NCBI RefSeq assembly: GCF_024730565.1
Contig: NZ_CP077725.1
Coordinates: 2,356,001 to 2,420,000 of the forward strand
Reading direction: 5' to 3'
Origin: Clostridium sp. CM027
GTDB lineage: Bacteria; Bacillota; Clostridia; Clostridiales; Clostridiaceae
Length of the DNA stretch: 64,000 bases
Shown: positions 11,054-19,161 of the stretch, one piece after another
How the letters are laid out: each line of letters begins with the position of its first letter
How positions within the stretch are numbered: position 1 is the first letter of the stretch
Program-made: the position numbers and the translations under genes
Notes under the pieces: model-generated
Told to the model about the DNA's origin: nothing
The model's input: the letters and a program-made list of their open reading frames with translations, nothing else
The model's database searches: none

Positions 11054-12184
11054 TTATGTTTTATCTTTATCAAAGTAATTCACTAGTTCATCTACTATTT
11101 TAGCAGAAGCATTTCCATCTCCATAAGGATTAATTGAATTACTCATGTGATTATACTCATCTGCATTTCTAAGAAGATTATTAGCATGCAATACAATTTT
11201 ATCTATATCTGTCCCAACTAGCCTTACAGTGCCAGCATGCTGCGCTTCTACTCTCTCCGTAACTTGCCTAAGAACTAAAACTGGTTTACCTAAATGAGGA
11301 GCTTCTTCCTGAATTCCTCCTGAATCGGTCATTACTAGATAACATTTTTTTATTAAATTATGAATTTCTTTTGTATCTATAGGCTGGAGTAAATGTATCC
11401 TACTTACGCCTTTTAAAATGCTGTAAACCGTATCTTTCACTACTGGATTAGGATGAACTAGATATAATACTTCGACATTTCGATTTTCTTCAACAACAAT
11501 TCTCAAAGCATTACATATATTTTCAATTCCAATTCCCCAATTTTCTCTTCTGTGAGCCGTAACCATTATGACTTTTTTGTTTTCATAATCAATTTCATTT
11601 AGCTCACAATTTTCAAAAATATACTTCTCTTTAATTGTAAACTTCATAGCATCAATAACTGTATTTCCCGTAACAAAAATAGTACTTCCCTCTATTCCCT
11701 CTCTTAATAGGTTTTCTTTAGAGGTCGTTGTAGGTGCAAAATGCAAATCTGCTAAAGCGCCAGTTAACTTCCTATTAATTTCTTCTGGGTAAGGAAAAAA
11801 TTTATTATGACTTCTTAGCCCTGCTTCTACATGACCAACAGGTATTTTTCTATAAAAAGCTGCCAGAGACGCTGCAAATGTTGTTGTTGTATCTCCATGT
11901 ACAAGTACTATATCCGGTTGTTCTTTTTCAAAAATCTCCTCTAAACCTTGAAGAACAGAACATGTTATCCCCGTTAAGCTTTGTTTCGCTTTCATTATGT
12001 TTAAATCATACTGAGGTACAATATCAAAAATTTCCAAGACTTGATCTAATATTTCTCTGTGCTGCGCTGTGACACATACCGTGCATTGTATTTGAGAATT
12101 TTTTTCTAATTCCTTAATAAGAGGTGCCATTTTTATAGCCTCAGGTCTTGTACCAAATATTACTATAACCTTAATATTTTCCAC
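11054..12184 (-). CDS. wecB: UDP-N-acetylglucosamine 2-epimerase (non-hydrolysing)
   Basis: Converts UDP-GlcNAc to UDP-ManNAc for wall teichoic acid or other surface polymers. The 376-residue protein begins IKVIVIFGTRPEAIKMAPL and contains VHGDTTTTFA, HVEAGLRS and the C-terminal MTDSGGIQEEAPHLGKPVLV, all characteristic of the GT-B-fold epimerase. GTG start with AGGAGG six bases upstream. It lies directly after tagO on the same strand, consistent with polymer precursor synthesis. Confidence 0.95.
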   Translation of the reverse strand: MENIKVIVIFGTRPEAIKMAPLIKELEKNSQIQCTVCVTAQHREILDQVLEIFDIVPQYDLNIMKAKQSLTGITCSVLQGLEEIFEKEQPDIVLVHGDTTTTFAASLAAFYRKIPVGHVEAGLRSHNKFFPYPEEINRKLTGALADLHFAPTTTSKENLLREGIEGSTIFVTGNTVIDAMKFTIKEKYIFENCELNEIDYENKKVIMVTAHRRENWGIGIENICNALRIVVEENRNVEVLYLVHPNPVVKDTVYSILKGVSRIHLLQPIDTKEIHNLIKKCYLVMTDSGGIQEEAPHLGKPVLVLRQVTERVEAQHAGTVRLVGTDIDKIVLHANNLLRNADEYNHMSNSINPYGDGNASAKIVDELVNYFDKDKT

Positions 12185-12227
12185 CAGATACCTCCTAATT
12201 TTAATTTATAACCACATGTTAACTAAA

Positions 12228-13256
12228 TTACTCTTTTTGCTGAAAAATTCCATATTTCCAAGCCACTAAAACTATTATAACCATTACTGATGCTAACAAA
12301 AAATATGCCCTTTGATTACTAATTTGCATAGCTATAATGGCAATCCCACCTAAAACAGCGCTTATAAAATACATGATAATAACTGCTTGTTTTTGGCTGA
12401 GGCCCATATCCAAAAGCCTATGGTGCAAATGGCCTTTATCTGCTTGCATCATAGATTTCCCATTAACTTTCCTTCTAATCATAGCGAAAAGAGTATCATA
12501 AATAGGTAATCCAAAAGCTAAAATTGGTACTGCAATAACAAAAGATGTTGCAGATTTAATAGCCCCTTCAATTGAAATAGCTGCCAGAAGAAACCCTAGT
12601 AATTGAGATCCCGTATCCCCCATAAATATAGAAGCTGGATTGAAATTGTATGGTATAAATCCTAAAACAGCACCACTTAAGACAGCAGTCAAAAATGCTG
12701 CTTCGAGTCTTCCATTAAGCAAAGAAACTATCATTAAGGTAACAGAAGATATAAATGCTATACCTGCTGCTAAACCGTCTAATCCATCTATTAGATTAAA
12801 AGCATTAGTCACACCTACAATCCATATTATTGTTACCGGGATGTAAACCCATCCTATACTTAGATAAGGGTAAAATTCTCTAAAAGGGTTAGTTACAGTT
12901 GATATCCTTATACCTGATACTAAAAGGCATATGGCCGCTATAACCTGTATTAAAACCTTATATTTAGGACTTAAATCTTTAATATCATCTATAATGCCCC
13001 CAATAACAATAATAGTTGCTCCAATAATTATACCTATTTGGGAAGTTGTTAGGATGCCATTATATAAAATTATTCCTATAACAAAGGCTATGTATATAGC
13101 GAGCCCTCCCATAACTGGAATAGGCTTATTATGAACTCGCCTTTCATCTTTAGGAATATCTATGGCATTCACCTTTATTGCTAATTTCTTAACTAAAGGG
13201 GTAATTATAAAAGAAATTAAAGCTGTAATTATTGCTAAAATATACCTATTACTCAT
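12228..13256 (-). CDS. tagO: Undecaprenyl-phosphate GlcNAc-1-phosphate transferase (TagO/WecA/MraY superfamily)
   Basis: Integral membrane enzyme that loads GlcNAc-1-P onto undecaprenyl phosphate, the first step of wall teichoic acid synthesis. Around ten membrane helices, the acidic catalytic loop NAFNLIDGLDGLAAG, and the cytoplasmic His loop GHLHHRLLDMGLSQ identify the family. The start is put at the ATG of MSNRYIL (13256), which has AAAGG six bases upstream, rather than the GTG 18 bases earlier. Followed by wecB. Confidence 0.92.
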   Translation of the reverse strand: MSNRYILAIITALISFIITPLVKKLAIKVNAIDIPKDERRVHNKPIPVMGGLAIYIAFVIGIILYNGILTTSQIGIIIGATIIVIGGIIDDIKDLSPKYKVLIQVIAAICLLVSGIRISTVTNPFREFYPYLSIGWVYIPVTIIWIVGVTNAFNLIDGLDGLAAGIAFISSVTLMIVSLLNGRLEAAFLTAVLSGAVLGFIPYNFNPASIFMGDTGSQLLGFLLAAISIEGAIKSATSFVIAVPILAFGLPIYDTLFAMIRRKVNGKSMMQADKGHLHHRLLDMGLSQKQAVIIMYFISAVLGGIAIIAMQISNQRAYFLLASVMVIIVLVAWKYGIFQQKE

Positions 13257-13307
13257 AAAAAACCTTTCTTTCACAAAAATATTGTTTCTATTTGATAAAT
13301 ATAGATT

Positions 13308-13341
13308 AAATCATCTCCTGCGGAGCTGAAATGTCGTTAAA
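13308..13341 (-). repeat. Dispersed intergenic element, copy 2 (short form)
   Basis: A 34-base short copy of the family. On the plus strand it reads AAATCATCTCCTGCGGAG, then CTGAAATGTCGTTAAA. The core CTCCTGCGGAG is a small palindrome. It lies 31 bases past the comEB stop and before tagO. Confidence 0.85.
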
Positions 13342-13372
13342 GTTTATGAAACCAATTTACAGAATTTCATAA

Positions 13373-13861
13373 TTAATATCCACCATCACCTTGAATTGAA
13401 TCATCATTTTCTATCCATTCCTCTACATATACAATTTTATATTGCGTTTTGTTATCTCTAATTATTACCTTCTCTATACCCGAATTAATTATAAACCTCT
13501 TGCACAAAGAACATGGAGACGCATTTATAACTAATTCACCACTATTAACCTCTTTCCCAACTAAATACAAAGTCGACCCTAACATATCATTTCTCCGGGC
13601 TGATATAATTGCATTTTGCTCAGCATGTACTGATCTACAAAGTTCATACCTTGTCCCTCTTGGGACTTTTAATTCTTCTCTTCTACAGACCCCTAAATCA
13701 CAACAATTCGCTCTTCCTCTAGGCGCTCCTGAATATCCAGTAGACATAATTTCATCATTTTTCACTATTATAGCTGCAAAATTTCTACGTAAACAAGTAC
13801 CTCGTTCAGATATTGTTTCGCATATATCCAAATAATAATTATGCTTATCAATTCTTTCCAT
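13373..13861 (-). CDS. comEB: Deoxycytidylate (dCMP) deaminase family protein
   Basis: Zinc-dependent cytidine-deaminase fold; the family converts dCMP to dUMP for thymidylate synthesis. The zinc and catalytic motifs are HAEQN (His79, Glu81) and PCSLC (Cys117, Cys120). Extra cysteines in ANCCDLGVCR are typical of the ComEB/dCMP deaminase group. Length is 162 residues; ATG start with GAGGT. Gene order next to tagO and upp matches other clostridia. The competence-related name is inherited from Bacillus and does not imply a role in DNA uptake. Confidence 0.9.
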   Translation of the reverse strand: MERIDKHNYYLDICETISERGTCLRRNFAAIIVKNDEIMSTGYSGAPRGRANCCDLGVCRREELKVPRGTRYELCRSVHAEQNAIISARRNDMLGSTLYLVGKEVNSGELVINASPCSLCKRFIINSGIEKVIIRDNKTQYKIVYVEEWIENDDSIQGDGGY

Positions 13862-14008
13862 AATTATACCTCATATAAACATATTTTAATTATGTAGATT
13901 AAAAATTAAAAACTAAATTTATAATCTAATAATCAATCACTGTTATTTTACACTAAAACAACGATGATTTAAAGTGTTTAATGAACTATATATGCTAACT
14001 TACTATAA

Positions 14009-14052
14009 AGCACGTCAAGAGAAACATATATTATATGCCTCCTTGACGTGCT
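14009..14052 (-). terminator. Terminator after the 4Fe-4S protein gene
   Basis: AGCACGTCAAG at 14009-14019 pairs perfectly with CTTGACGTGCT at 14042-14052. On the minus strand the stem ends in a short T run. It lies about 45 bases past the stop at 14096. Confidence 0.7.
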
Positions 14053-14095
14053 CAAGTATAGAAAGGGGGTGGGTTCGCAGCCCTCTATATCAATA

Positions 14096-14824
14096 CTAAA
14101 TTATTACTCCGTTTATACCAATAGTTACCTCTTTGTATGGAACTATTATTCCAGCTCGAAGCATAGCTTCCTTTACAGAATTAACAATACCCGCGCAACA
14201 AGGTACCTCCATTCTAACTACCGTAATGCTTTTAATATTATTATTTTCTAATATCTCTGAAATTTTTTGTCTGTAATAATCATTATCATCGAGCTTTGGG
14301 CATCCTATTAACGTTACTCTTTCTTTAATAAATTCCTTATGAAAACCCCCATAAGCATACGCCGTGCAATCTGCAGCAATTAATATATCTGCACCCTTTA
14401 AAAATCCTGCCTTTGAATTAACTAGCTTTAACTGTACTGGCCATTGGTTTAATTCTGACTCTAGTGGCGAAGCATCGTAACTGCTTATTTTAGTTGCAGC
14501 TAGTTTAATATTCAAATTCACATTTCTTTTTATGGATTTTTCCATTGTACCAGGACATCCACAGGGTAAATTTGGTTTAGCATCATTTTGTTTCTTTTTT
14601 ATTTCAACGGCCTGTACGTCATACTCTACAGCATCTCTTTGTATTATTTTAATAGCATCTGTTGGGCACCCTGGCAGACAATCTCCCAGACCATCACAAT
14701 ATTCATCGCTTATTAATTTAGCCTTACCGCTAACGAGCTCTATGGCTCCTTCATGACAAGCATTTATGCATAATCCGCAACCATTACATTTATTTTCATC
14801 TATACTAATAATATTCCTTTTCAT
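14096..14824 (-). CDS. Two-cluster 4Fe-4S ferredoxin-like protein
   Basis: A 242-residue cytoplasmic iron-sulfur protein of unknown substrate. The N-terminus has ferredoxin-type Cys motifs, CNGCGLCINACHEGAI and a second set in CDGLGDCLPGCPTDAI. A further Cys-rich segment follows (PCGCPGT). The C-terminal half holds scattered cysteines, for example ADCTAYAYGGF, LIGCPK and EVPCCAGIV. Such proteins are common next to Crp/Fnr-type regulators in clostridia, and here the regulator is transcribed divergently, suggesting it controls this gene. The exact redox role cannot be read from sequence. ATG start with GGAGGAG. Confidence 0.85.
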   Translation of the reverse strand: MKRNIISIDENKCNGCGLCINACHEGAIELVSGKAKLISDEYCDGLGDCLPGCPTDAIKIIQRDAVEYDVQAVEIKKKQNDAKPNLPCGCPGTMEKSIKRNVNLNIKLAATKISSYDASPLESELNQWPVQLKLVNSKAGFLKGADILIAADCTAYAYGGFHKEFIKERVTLIGCPKLDDNDYYRQKISEILENNNIKSITVVRMEVPCCAGIVNSVKEAMLRAGIIVPYKEVTIGINGVII

Positions 14825-14929
14825 ATTTTAACTCCTCCATTTTTTATATATTCACATTGATGCCCATTCAAATAAATAACAATTCGTATACTATTTTATT
14901 TATCTTCATGTACCTAATTAATTTTTTAA

Positions 14930-14958
14930 TTGACTGTATATGTTAATTATATTAAAAT
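14930..14958 (+). promoter_or_regulatory. Predicted promoter of the Crp/Fnr regulator gene
   Basis: TTGACT (14930-14935) and TAAAAT (14953-14958) are 17 bases apart on the plus strand. The predicted start of transcription near 14965 is about nine bases before the palindrome at 14974. Confidence 0.5.
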
Positions 14959-14973
14959 TACTTATACTAATAT

Positions 14974-14987
14974 GTAACTTACGTTAC
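14974..14987 (+). promoter_or_regulatory. GTAAC-N4-GTTAC palindrome, likely operator of the Crp/Fnr regulator
   Basis: A perfect inverted repeat with five-base half sites, GTAAC TTAC GTTAC. It lies between the predicted transcription start and the ribosome site of the regulator gene, where a bound protein would block transcription. Half-site size and spacing fit a Crp/Fnr-type dimer. The site also sits in the region shared with the divergent 4Fe-4S gene. Confidence 0.5.
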
Positions 14988-15013
14988 CAAAATAAAAATT
15001 TGAGGGTGATTTG

Positions 15014-15709
15014 ATGGATAAACTGGTAAATCATTTAAAACAGTGTATTTTATTTAAAGGTTTAACTTGTGACGAATTGCAAAATTTAATTACAAGTATA
15101 AATTATTCAATCTCCAATAACTGCAAAAATTGTACTGAATGCCAAACCTGCATTGTTGCTCTTGAGGGTGAAATCTGTGAATCTCTAGGCATTGTAATTG
15201 AAGGTAAACTAGAAGTACAAAAACATTATGCTAGTGGAAAAGTTGTTACCCTTGCAAAATTAGATAAAGGAAAAATTTTTGGAGAAGCAATCGCTTTTTC
15301 AGAGACAAATATATACCCAGCTACTATAGTATCTTATAAAGGTTCAATTATACTTTATATTTCAAAAAAAGATATTATAGCTATGTGTAGCTCCTACCCT
15401 AAAGTACTAAACAACTTCATGCAATTATTATCAAGTAAAATTCTTTTATTAAATAAAAAGATTAAAGAACTCTCTTTTGAAACCCTAAGGCAAAAAATAT
15501 CTAATTACTTACTTTCTCAATATGAAATTCAAAAAAACTTAGCACTCCTACTTCCTATTTCTAGAAAAAGCCTTGCTGATCATCTAGGTGTACAGAGACC
15601 ATCTCTTTCAAGAGAGCTCGTGAATATGAGAGCTGATGGCTTAATAGATTTCAACAAGAATTTAATTCAAATAAAAGATTTAGCTGGCATAGAAAATATA
15701 TTAAATTAG
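15014..15709 (+). CDS. Crp/Fnr-family transcription regulator with a CX2CX2CX2C cluster
   Basis: A 231-residue regulator with an N-terminal cyclic-nucleotide-binding-like beta-roll (about residues 20-130), a dimer helix and a C-terminal winged HTH (residues about 176-206, ISRKSLADHLGVQRPSLSREL). The unusual part is residues 37-46, CKNCTECQTC, giving four cysteines at exact three-residue intervals inside the first beta-roll strands, plus Cys11, Cys19 and Cys55. This could bind an iron-sulfur cluster or act as a thiol switch. ATG start at 15014 with GAGGGTG; an upstream TTG is less likely. Divergent from the 4Fe-4S protein gene, its probable target. Confidence 0.9.
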   Translation: MDKLVNHLKQCILFKGLTCDELQNLITSINYSISNNCKNCTECQTCIVALEGEICESLGIVIEGKLEVQKHYASGKVVTLAKLDKGKIFGEAIAFSETNIYPATIVSYKGSIILYISKKDIIAMCSSYPKVLNNFMQLLSSKILLLNKKIKELSFETLRQKISNYLLSQYEIQKNLALLLPISRKSLADHLGVQRPSLSRELVNMRADGLIDFNKNLIQIKDLAGIENILN

Positions 15710-15761
15710 CAACTTGTCGAATATGCTCGAACTTTTTCCACTAAAAGATATTAAATTTTAC

Positions 15762-15790
15762 TTGATAATTATTATCCGTTAGTGTATAGT
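15762..15790 (+). promoter_or_regulatory. Promoter of reverse rubrerythrin with overlapping PerR-type box
   Basis: TTGATA (15762-15767) and TATAGT (15785-15790) are 17 bases apart. The perfect palindrome GATAAT-T-ATTATC at 15764-15776 covers the -35 box. Read as TGATAATTATTATCC it matches 12 of 14 defined positions of the PerR consensus TTATAATNATTATAA. PerR is known to repress the reverse rubrerythrin of C. acetobutylicum. Confidence 0.65.
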
Positions 15791-15912
15791 AGTAATTGTA
15801 GCAAAGATAAACACATATTTTTTATTTATTTAGTAAATTATATAACTAATATACGAGGGGATACAATTTATAATTGTTATCTTACTCAAAAGAATACGAG
15901 GGGGAAATTAAT

Positions 15913-16458
15913 ATGAAGAAATTTGTTTGTACAGTATGTGGATATATTCACGAGGGAGACTCCGCACCTAGCGTTTGTCCAGTTTGTGGTGCAAAAAGCG
16001 ATAAATTTATAGAGAAAACTGAAAATGATATGTCATGGGCAGATGAACATGTCATTGGAGTTGCTAAAGGCGTAGATGCAGAAATTATAGAAGGATTAAG
16101 AGCTAACTTTGTTGGAGAATGTACTGAAGTTGGTATGTATTTAGCAATGAGCCGTCAAGCTGATAGAGAAGGCTTCCCAGAAGTCGCAGAAGCTTATAAG
16201 AGAATAGCTTTTGAAGAGGCTGAACATGCTTCAAAATTCGCTGAAATGCTTGGAGAAGTTGTAACCGCAGACACTAAGAAAAACCTTGAAATGAGAGTTG
16301 ATGCTGAACACGGAGCTTGTCAAGGTAAAAAAGATTTAGCTACTTTAGCTAAAAAACTTAACTATGATGCAATTCATGATACAGTACATGAAATGTGCAA
16401 AGATGAAGCACGTCACGGCTGCGCATTTAAGGGATTACTTAATAGATATTTTCAATAA
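15913..16458 (+). CDS. Reverse rubrerythrin (rubredoxin domain first, then ferritin-like domain)
   Basis: Peroxide-scavenging non-haem iron protein of anaerobes. The rubredoxin zinc-ribbon-like site is N-terminal: CTVCG and CPVCG (Cys6, 9, 22, 25). The four-helix ferritin-like domain with its di-iron ligands follows ([15 protein letters not shown] and [11 protein letters not shown]). That order is the reverse of classical rubrerythrin. I start at the ATG of MKKFVC (15913) because GAGGGGG lies just upstream; a longer in-frame reading from 15874 would run through the leader. Length is 181 residues. Confidence 0.94.
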   Translation: MKKFVCTVCGYIHEGDSAPSVCPVCGAKSDKFIEKTENDMSWADEHVIGVAKGVDAEIIEGLRANFVGECTEVGMYLAMSRQADREGFPEVAEAYKRIAFEEAEHASKFAEMLGEVVTADTKKNLEMRVDAEHGACQGKKDLATLAKKLNYDAIHDTVHEMCKDEARHGCAFKGLLNRYFQ

Positions 16459-16474
16459 AATTCAATTAAGTAAA

Positions 16475-16515
16475 AAAAAGCAACTTACAGATAATTTTCT
16501 GTAAGTTGCTTTTTA
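16475..16515. terminator. Bidirectional terminator between reverse rubrerythrin and upp
   Basis: AAAAAGCAACTTACAG pairs with CTGTAAGTTGCTTTTT around an eight-base loop; it has a T run on each strand and separates two convergent genes. Confidence 0.9.
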
Positions 16516-16544
16516 AGTTTTCATATATAAATTGTAATATTTAA

Positions 16545-17174
16545 CTATTTAGTTCCGAATAATCTATCTCCAGCATCACCAAGACCCGGTACAATATATC
16601 CTTTTTCATTTAATTTTTCATCAATTGAGGCTACATATATATCTACATCTGGGTGTGCCTCCGTAATAGCCTTAATTCCCTCAGGTGAAGCTATAAGACA
16701 CATAATTCTTATATTTTTTGCTCCTCTTTTCTTAAGAGCTGAAATTGCATCTATCGCAGAACCTCCTGTAGCAATCATAGGATCCGTAACAATTACATCT
16801 CTTTCACTAATGTCCTGAGGCAATTTACAGAAGTACTCAACTGGTTGCAACGTTTCCTCATTCCTATACATTCCTATATGTCCAACCTTAGCTGCCGGTA
16901 TAAGATTTAGCATACCATCAACCATTCCTAAACCTGCTCTTAATATAGGTACTATAGCCATTTTCTTTCCAGCCAAAACTTTGCATTTAGTAATACAAAT
17001 AGGAGTTTCAATTTCTACTTCTTCTAATTGTATATCACGTGTAACTTCATAAGCCATAAGCATTGCGACCTCTGAAACTAACTCTCTAAAATACTTTGAA
17101 CCTGTGTTTTTGTCTCTTATGTATGCCAATTTGTGTTGTATAAGTGGATGTGTGATTTGCGTTACTTTACTCAT
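16545..17174 (-). CDS. upp: Uracil phosphoribosyltransferase
   Basis: Salvages uracil with PRPP to UMP. The PRPP-binding loop [15 protein letters not shown] and the C-terminal uracil-binding segment [18 protein letters not shown] are diagnostic. Length of 209 residues is standard. ATG start with AGGAGG. It follows rpiB by 27 bases on the same strand, likely one transcript. Confidence 0.97.
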   Translation of the reverse strand: MSKVTQITHPLIQHKLAYIRDKNTGSKYFRELVSEVAMLMAYEVTRDIQLEEVEIETPICITKCKVLAGKKMAIVPILRAGLGMVDGMLNLIPAAKVGHIGMYRNEETLQPVEYFCKLPQDISERDVIVTDPMIATGGSAIDAISALKKRGAKNIRIMCLIASPEGIKAITEAHPDVDIYVASIDEKLNEKGYIVPGLGDAGDRLFGTK

Positions 17175-17201
17175 ATGTAATTCCTCCTGCTTTTTTAATG
17201 T

Positions 17202-17651
17202 TTATTTAGAGTATTTTTCCTCAATTTTATTTATTTTATCAATTCTTTTTTGATGTCTGTCCCCTTGAAATTTTGCAGCGATAAAAGTATCTACAATATC
17301 TAGGGCTAACCCGGTGCCAATAACTCGCTCGCCAAGCGCTAGTATGTTAGCATTATTATGCTCGCGCGTTGCATGGGCGCTAAAAGTGTCGCTGCATAGT
17401 GCAGCTCTTATCCCAGGTACTTTATTGGCAGCAATACTTATTCCAATCCCTGTACCGCATATTAGTATACCAAGTTCAAAATTTTTAACTGCTATTTCCT
17501 GTGCAACTTTTAGAGCATAATCTGGATAATCACAAGACTCCTCAGTATAAGTACCAAAGTCCGCTATCTGGATGTTTTTACTCTCCAGATGTTTAATAAT
17601 CTCTTTTTTCAAACTTAAACCACCATGGTCACTACCTAATGCTATTTTCAT
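17202..17651 (-). CDS. rpiB: Ribose-5-phosphate isomerase B
   Basis: Interconverts ribose-5-P and ribulose-5-P in the pentose phosphate pathway. The N-terminal GSDHGG and the phosphate-site motif ICGTGIGISIAANK, with its catalytic cysteine, identify the RpiB/LacAB family. 149 residues; ATG with GGAGGTG. Next to upp, as in other Firmicutes. A terminator hairpin upstream separates it from the mini-YwlE gene. Confidence 0.96.
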   Translation of the reverse strand: MKIALGSDHGGLSLKKEIIKHLESKNIQIADFGTYTEESCDYPDYALKVAQEIAVKNFELGILICGTGIGISIAANKVPGIRAALCSDTFSAHATREHNNANILALGERVIGTGLALDIVDTFIAAKFQGDRHQKRIDKINKIEEKYSK

Positions 17652-17700
17652 TATGAAACACCTCCAAGAAATATTTTATTATCTAAAGATATTATGTTAC

Positions 17701-17751
17701 AAAAAAAGAAGATATCGGTATTTAAATAAACTATTTAAATACTATTATCTT
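17701..17751 (-). terminator. Terminator overlapping the 3' end of the mini-YwlE gene
   Basis: On the minus strand AAGATAATAGTATTTAAATA pairs with the arm at 17728-17709, followed by CTTTTTTT. The left arm encodes the last six or seven residues and the stop of the short upstream gene, so coding end and terminator are fused. Confidence 0.7.
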
Positions 17752-17928
17752 CTTTATCTTATCCAATAATAAGAATACATTATTCTTTAATCCACTAAAT
17801 TCTTTCGAATATACTAAGACATCTTTAACATATGGGTCTATAATATTTATAGTATATATTTTACTATAAATAGCTTCTAGCATATAGTTTCTTCGCATTT
17901 TTTCATTACAAATATACGATATACCCAT
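17731..17928 (-). CDS. Miniaturised remnant of the YwlE low-molecular-weight protein phosphatase
   Basis: An intact 65-codon gene with a perfect AGGAGG site six bases before its ATG (17928). Residues 1-21 match the phosphatase N-terminus in register: Cys7, five residues, Arg13, then Met16, Glu18, Ala19. Residues 31-42, DPYVKDVLVYSK, match the C-terminal general-acid loop (DP-Y/F, two residues, D, three residues, Y). The central 85-90 residues of a normal 150-residue enzyme are missing, and the Ser after the P-loop Arg is Asn. It sits exactly in the usual ywlE slot between ywlC and rpiB. Probably catalytically dead; could be a decaying gene or a kept small protein. Confidence 0.7.
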   Translation of the reverse strand: MGISYICNEKMRRNYMLEAIYSKIYTINIIDPYVKDVLVYSKEFSGLKNNVFLLLDKIKKIIVFK

Positions 17929-17982
17929 AGTTATCCTCCTCATATTCATCTGGAATAGATATCAACTATAAATTGTTATCTA

Positions 17983-19029
17983 CTATACTTCAATCATATC
18001 AAAGCCTGCAGATTTCTTAAGCCTATTCATTATAGCAACACCTATACCCTTTTCCTCAAACGCTTCTGATAATATTAAATCTACATCGGTATCATCAAAA
18101 CTTCTTAAAACTTCAAAAAGATTTTTGCCCACGCTATCTAAGTGCTTTCTGCTACCTAAGGAAATAACAGTGCCGCAACAATATTTAGCTTTAGTTTCAT
18201 CTGTCGCTATAATCCCTATTTTTTTATTGCCCATATTATTCTGCACTATTTCATTGATTTTTGCAACAGTTTTTTCTAAATCTCCACATATAATTTTAAC
18301 TGGAGATTTTGGTGCATAATGCCTATACTTCATACCAGGTGCTTTAGGTTTAAAATCGTCCTTTGGTTTAGACATTATATTTTTATCAATATATATTTTC
18401 TCATCTATCTCTCTTAACATCTCAATGGTTATAGCCCCCGGCCTTAGTATACATATAGGGGTACAAGTACAATCAACTATTGTTGACTCAAGGCCTACTT
18501 TACTTTTATCTCCCCCTAGAATATACTCTATCTTTCCATTTAAATCTTCAATACAACTTTCTACATCAGTTGGACTGGGTCTACCAGATATATTAGCTGA
18601 TGGGGCTGCAATAGGTGTTCCAGCTGCCTCAATAAGTTTTCTTGCAATGAGGTTCGCTGGCATACGTATACCTACAGTATTGAGTCCCGCACTTGTAGTT
18701 ATAGGTATCAAATCAGACTTATTAAAAATAAGCGTTATTGGTCCAGGCCAGTATCTATTCATAATTTCTTTGGCTATATAGGGTATTTCTTTAACTAAAT
18801 ACTCTATATTAAAATCTGCCACATGCACAATAAGGGGGTTATCCTGTGGTCTTCCCTTAGCCTTAAAAATTTTTTCTACAGCAATCTTATCTAAGGCATT
18901 CGCACCAAGACCATAAACTGTTTCCGTAGGAAAAACAACTAATCCGCCTTCAGCTATAACGAGCCCAGCCTCATTAATTATATTTTGTTCAATATTATTT
19001 TCATCTATTATTGTTATCTTCGTTTTCAT
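17983..19029 (-). CDS. ywlC: L-threonylcarbamoyladenylate synthase (Sua5/YwlC type)
   Basis: Makes threonylcarbamoyl-AMP for the t6A modification of ANN-reading tRNAs. The N-terminal YrdC domain (about residues 15-205) shows FPTETVYGLGANA, KAKGRPQDNPL and PSANISGRPSPT. A C-terminal Sua5 domain follows (about 235-345), linked by the PGMKYRHYAPKSP segment. At 348 residues it is the two-domain Sua5 form. ATG start with AGAGGTG. It lies just upstream of the mini-YwlE gene. Confidence 0.95.
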   Translation of the reverse strand: MKTKITIIDENNIEQNIINEAGLVIAEGGLVVFPTETVYGLGANALDKIAVEKIFKAKGRPQDNPLIVHVADFNIEYLVKEIPYIAKEIMNRYWPGPITLIFNKSDLIPITTSAGLNTVGIRMPANLIARKLIEAAGTPIAAPSANISGRPSPTDVESCIEDLNGKIEYILGGDKSKVGLESTIVDCTCTPICILRPGAITIEMLREIDEKIYIDKNIMSKPKDDFKPKAPGMKYRHYAPKSPVKIICGDLEKTVAKINEIVQNNMGNKKIGIIATDETKAKYCCGTVISLGSRKHLDSVGKNLFEVLRSFDDTDVDLILSEAFEEKGIGVAIMNRLKKSAGFDMIEV

Positions 19030-19046
19030 CCTTACACCTCTTAATT

Positions 19047-19161
19047 AAATCATCATCTGCGGTGCTGCACATCTTCGAAGAAGATGCATTGACGACTTGA
19101 GAAGGAGATTTATACCCTCACTTATAGAAGTGGGAAGCTTTCCTTCTGAAATGTCGTTAAA
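19047..19161 (-). repeat. Dispersed intergenic element, copy 3 (long form)
   Basis: A 115-base long form. Its ends match the 34-base short form, and about 80 bases are inserted between them, including ATCTTCGAAGAAGAT and CACTTATAGAAGTGGG palindromes. Its TTTAACGAC end contains the TAA stop of the ZIP transporter gene. Confidence 0.85.
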
